Positions 5,485 to 6,707 of a stretch of DNA of 6,707 bases are shown piece by piece. Each line of letters begins with the position of its first letter. The first letter of the stretch is position 1. The position numbers and the translations under genes were made by a program. The stretch is from NCBI GenBank assembly GCA_020631575.1, contig JAHDGX010000038.1, positions 1 through 6,707 on the forward strand. The letters run 5' to 3'. Under the pieces are notes generated by a model that ran no database searches, was not told the origin of the DNA, and worked only from the letters and a program-made list of their open reading frames with translations. The stretch comes from Candidatus Altimarinota bacterium. Its GTDB lineage: Bacteria; Patescibacteriota; Gracilibacteria; BD1-5; UBA6164.

Positions 5485-6707
5485 ATGTGTTGAATATTTG
5501 CATATACCGGTGATACAGATTGCAGAGAGAAGCTTGTAAATGGTTTAAAAATGCTCGAATATAGGGGCTATGATAGTGCTGGAATAGTAGCAGTAAGTCA
5601 TGATAATGATATATTTTTAGAAAAAGCTGTTGGGAGAGTCTCAGCTCTTGCAAGTAAAGTTGATGCTAAATTATCAGATGATACCTTATACTCAACAGGT
5701 ATTGCGCATACTCGCTGGGCAACACACGGTGGAGTGACAGAGGCAAATACGCATCCACATATATCGAGTAATAATAGGTTCTATATTGTTCACAATGGGA
5801 TTATTGAAAACTATAAAGAGCTCAAAGCTGAGCTAGAAAATAATCATAGTTTTTATTCGCAGACAGATACCGAAGTAGTCGCAAAACTTATAGAGACACT
5901 TCACGATGGGGATCTCAAATCTACGATGGAACGCGTATCAGCAAAGCTTGTAGGGGCTTACTCGCTCGCGGTTGTTGATAGTGAGAATCCTGGAACAATA
6001 GTTGGTATTAAACTTTGAAGTCCTCTTATAGTAGGGGAGGCAGAGGATGGCACCTATATATCAAGTGATATAAACGCACTCTCTTCGCTCGCTCAAACGT
6101 ACACAATTCTTGAGGACCATGAGATGGTAGTTATCAGGGATAAAAAGTATTCTATCTATCTTGCGGGGAAACAGGTAGAGAGAGCAAGTCAGGAAATAGA
6201 AGAATGACAAAAAATAGATGAGCTTGGAAGCTTTACAAGCTATACAGAAAAAGAAATATTTGATATCCCATCAGTACTTGAAAACGTTTGGTCAGGAAGA
6301 ATAGATTTTGAAAATAAAGAAATTAAAAATGAAACGCTTGATATCTTGAATGATTTAGATATACACAGGCTTTGTATTATAGCGTCAGGATCAAGTAGCT
6401 ATGCTTGAGAGATGGGAGGGTATTTTTTCAGAAAGTTTGCCTCTCTTCCATGCGAAACTATTATTTCAAGTGAATTTCTCTCTGACACATTTATTCCAGA
6501 GAAAAAGACGCTTTATGTATTTCTTTCACAATCTGGAGAAACAGCTGATGTACGAGAATCGATGAAAATAGTAAAAGCAAAGGGATGTATGACTTTTGGA
6601 ATAGTAAATGTGGTAGGATCTACGATAGCCCGCATGGCTGACTATGGGCTCTATTCTCACGCAGGAGTTGAGGTGTGAGTTGCCAGTACGAAAAATGTTA
6701 TAGCGCA
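5485..6707 (+). CDS. glmS: Glutamine-fructose-6-phosphate aminotransferase (3' end outside the window)
   Basis: Makes glucosamine-6-phosphate from fructose-6-phosphate and glutamine, the first committed step to UDP-GlcNAc for peptidoglycan and glycans; cytoplasmic. 407 of about 600 codons are present. The N-terminal glutaminase domain has Met-Cys2 (nucleophile after Met removal), RGYDSAG, HTRWATHGG (75-83), HNGIIEN from 103 and TDTE (127-130). The first SIS sugar-isomerase domain has SEF, SQSGETAD from 348 and VEVGVASTK near the end. Five TGAs (5491, 6016, 6205, 6406, 6676) are Gly; codon 3 is one, so the standard code would stop after two residues. Two usually strong motifs are altered: ACGTS is ASGSS, and HxMxKEIxEQP is SYTEKEIFDIP. 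The second SIS domain lies beyond the window. The start is fixed by MCGI. There is no Shine-Dalgarno. Confidence 0.97.

Noticed and set aside
6412..6678. Separate 88-residue gene inside the glmS region
   Set aside because: In frame with glmS and bounded only by UGA codons; it is the first SIS domain of GlmS.
1..6707. UGA as Trp (table 4) or selenocysteine, or the genes as pseudogenes
   Set aside because: TGG is used normally for Trp. UGAs fall at conserved Gly positions, not Trp or Sec sites. No frameshifts or UAA/UAG codons interrupt the frames, and no SECIS-like hairpins stand out.

Overview
The window reads as a piece of chromosome from a Candidate Phyla Radiation bacterium that uses UGA as a glycine codon (translation table 25): Ca. 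Gracilibacteria, or the related Absconditabacteria/SR1. With the standard code, five of the eight genes look broken. With UGA = Gly, each becomes one full-length frame, and many of the in-frame UGAs fall where the family has an invariant glycine (FTGxPG of AtpD, GEVTIL of AtpC, the SAM-binding motif of the methyltransferase, GVTGTP of the DsbA-like protein, MCGI and EVGVASTK of GlmS). I count 26 in-frame UGAs among about 126 glycine codons. All seven stop codons in the window are UAA. TGG is the normal Trp codon. The DNA is AT-rich, all genes lie on the + strand, and no start codon has a recognisable Shine-Dalgarno sequence.

Layout. Positions 1-1813 are the end of an F-type ATP synthase operon: atpD (5' end cut off) and atpC, closed by a strong terminator at 1826-1857. 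Positions 1919-3216 hold two adjacent small secreted proteins of unknown function. The first has a Tyr-rich tail; the second is a very charged Glu/Arg-rich helical protein with an 18-residue repeat. Both end in the same C-terminal motif, GYIYI(K/R). A terminator follows at 3218-3251. Positions 3302-3826 encode a membrane-anchored SAM-dependent methyltransferase resembling the FAM173 (ATP synthase c-subunit lysine methyltransferase) family. Positions 3882-5081 encode a secreted thiol-disulfide protein with two thioredoxin-like domains (CNSC and CPFC). A terminator-like hairpin at 5142-5170 lies inside the start of a small helix-turn-helix ORF that ends at 5468. From 5485 to the window end is glmS (3' end cut off), the first enzyme of UDP-GlcNAc synthesis.

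How the genes fit together. ATP synthase and GlmS are housekeeping genes. The middle block looks like envelope biology: two exported proteins with a shared C-terminus, a membrane-bound methyltransferase and an exported oxidoreductase. A working relation among these is inference only. The two secreted proteins are the best candidates for something undescribed. Terminators and candidate promoters suggest at least four transcription units: atpDC; 1919-3216; 3302-5081 (with a possible internal promoter at 3827-3854); and glmS, with or without the small HTH gene.
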